A stretch of 7,608 bases of DNA from an uncultured Opitutaceae bacterium (GTDB lineage: Bacteria > Verrucomicrobiota > Verrucomicrobiia > Opitutales > Opitutaceae), in contig CALFNJ010000590.1 of the NCBI GenBank assembly GCA_937902865.1, positions 1 through 7,608 of the forward strand. The letters run 5' to 3'. Positions 7,259 to 7,608 of this stretch are shown here, piece after piece (the first letter of the stretch is position 1; each line of letters opens with the position of its first letter). The notes under the pieces are model-generated. The model did not search any database. It saw nothing but the letters and a program-made list of their open reading frames with translations, and was not told where the DNA came from. The translations under genes and the position numbers were made by a program.

Positions 7259-7362
7259 TTGGCCGCGAAGAGGCGCACATGACGCAAAAATCGGAGGTCG
7301 ATCTTCTGCGATCCGACGGATTGGTCCGAATTTTTGCGTCATGTGCGCCTCTTCGCGGCCAA
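7259..7362. repeat. Perfect 33-bp inverted repeat (MITE/REP-like palindrome)
   Basis: The arms 7259-7291 and 7330-7362 are perfect reverse complements over 33 bases, beginning TTGGCCGCGAAGAGGCGC and ending GACGCAAAAAT. Allowing one bulged base they extend inward by CGGA/TCCG. The central ~38 bases contain two GATC-flanked segments that could pair further. There is no coding sequence inside. It lies between divergent gene starts, so it is not a terminator for either neighbour. It is most likely a non-autonomous repeat element or a strong cruciform/mRNA hairpin. Confidence 0.9.
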
Positions 7363-7418
7363 AATTCCGGCGGGTCCTGTGATTGAACCATGAACGTATC
7401 GTTGTTCGTATTCCCGGT

Positions 7419-7608
7419 ATGCCCCTCCTGTCGTTTTTGTCGCAGCCGCTGTTCACGCAGAGACTCCGCCGGATCGCCGTGTTCGGTCTCCTCCTCGCCG
7501 TGGTGATCCGGAGTCAGCCACTTTTCGCGGCGGATGCCCAGGCGATCGAGCGCTGGGGTTTGTTCGAGGTCGCATTACCGGGTCCGACGAGTGGCAACCC
7601 TTTCACTG
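7419..7608 (+). CDS. N-terminus of a secreted DUF5060-containing glycoside hydrolase, cut by window edge
   Basis: The ATG at 7419 opens a frame that runs off the window after 63 residues. Residues 1-38 are a signal peptide with a basic region (QRLRRIA), hydrophobic core (VFGLLLAVVI) and a likely cleavage after LFA. The mature part reads IERWGLFEVALPGPTSGNPFT (43-63), which matches the start of the DUF5060 domain (E.W..FE..L.GP..GNPF). DUF5060 sits at the N-terminus of DUF4038/apiosidase-type and related glycoside hydrolases acting on plant polysaccharides outside the cytoplasm. The catalytic domain is beyond the window, so specificity is unknown. A TTG at 7383 in the same frame is an alternative start. 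It is the only well-supported plus-strand gene here. Confidence 0.8.
   Translation, partial: MPLLSFLSQPLFTQRLRRIAVFGLLLAVVIRSQPLFAADAQAIERWGLFEVALPGPTSGNPFT

Larger units (their letters stand above)
7129..7418. promoter_or_regulatory. Divergent intergenic region between barrel gene and glycoside-hydrolase gene
   Basis: Both flanking genes start outward from this 290-base stretch, so it must contain or abut both promoters. I cannot name convincing -35/-10 boxes for either. It holds a small hairpin GGCGA/TCGCC with a 6-base loop (7171-7186) in the barrel gene's likely leader, a 12-bp direct repeat (7206-7238) and a long inverted repeat (7259-7362). Confidence 0.5.

Noticed and set aside
7259..7362. 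CRISPR-like or integron attC interpretation of the palindrome
   Set aside because: There is only one pair of arms with no repeated spacers, and no integrase or cassette gene is adjacent.
6848..7456. Minus-strand open frame spanning the palindrome
   Set aside because: It runs through the inverted repeat and the AT-rich direct repeat and then out of frame within the barrel gene; no domain signal.
7390..7506. Short plus-strand frame from the ATG at 7390 (38 codons)
   Set aside because: Cys/Ser/Arg-rich product with no features, in a different frame from the signal peptide and DUF5060-like start at 7419.

Overview
The window is GC-rich bacterial DNA. It reads best as Verrucomicrobiota, probably near Opitutales/Opitutaceae. 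That placement is an inference from the mix of gene families (an ATP/ADP-translocase-like carrier fused to HEAT repeats and a cyclic-nucleotide domain, a Gcw_chp-like outer-membrane barrel, a DUF5060-type glycoside hydrolase), from the lack of clear Shine-Dalgarno sites, and from AT-richer hairpin repeats between genes. No rRNA, tRNA, CRISPR array or transposase is visible.

Layout. Almost everything lies on the minus strand and is read right to left. A predicted outer-membrane beta-barrel protein (7128-6298) is followed after 37 bases by a LysA-like PLP-dependent decarboxylase (6260-5055). That gene overlaps a PrmC/HemK-like methyltransferase in a TGATG junction (5055-4234), and 38 bases later comes a second class I SAM methyltransferase (4195-3491). 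These four look like one transcription unit. After a hairpin repeat (3350-3475) comes a large transporter gene (3327-190): a 12-helix nucleotide-carrier-like MFS domain, a long HEAT-like region and a C-terminal cyclic-nucleotide-binding-like domain. Its frame is broken once by an in-frame TAA at codon 112, so it is either a young pseudogene, a recoded gene or a base-call error. A second copy of the same hairpin repeat (64-181) lies just beyond its stop codon, so this gene is bracketed by same-orientation repeats. A possible start of one more minus-strand gene sits at 47-1.

On the right, a plus-strand gene starts at 7419 and runs off the window. It encodes a signal peptide followed by a DUF5060-like beginning, typical of secreted or outer-membrane glycoside hydrolases. 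The 290-base region between it and the barrel gene holds a near-perfect 33-bp inverted repeat (7259-7362) and a 12-bp direct repeat spaced by 21 bp.

Possible joint function. The decarboxylase plus two methyltransferases next to an outer-membrane protein could form a small-molecule or amino-acid modification module. Both the decarboxylase and the PrmC-like enzyme depart from family consensus at catalytic motifs (Cys to Asn and EPGR to EPGD; NPPY to DPPW), which argues that they are not the housekeeping LysA and PrmC. The substrates cannot be read from the sequence.
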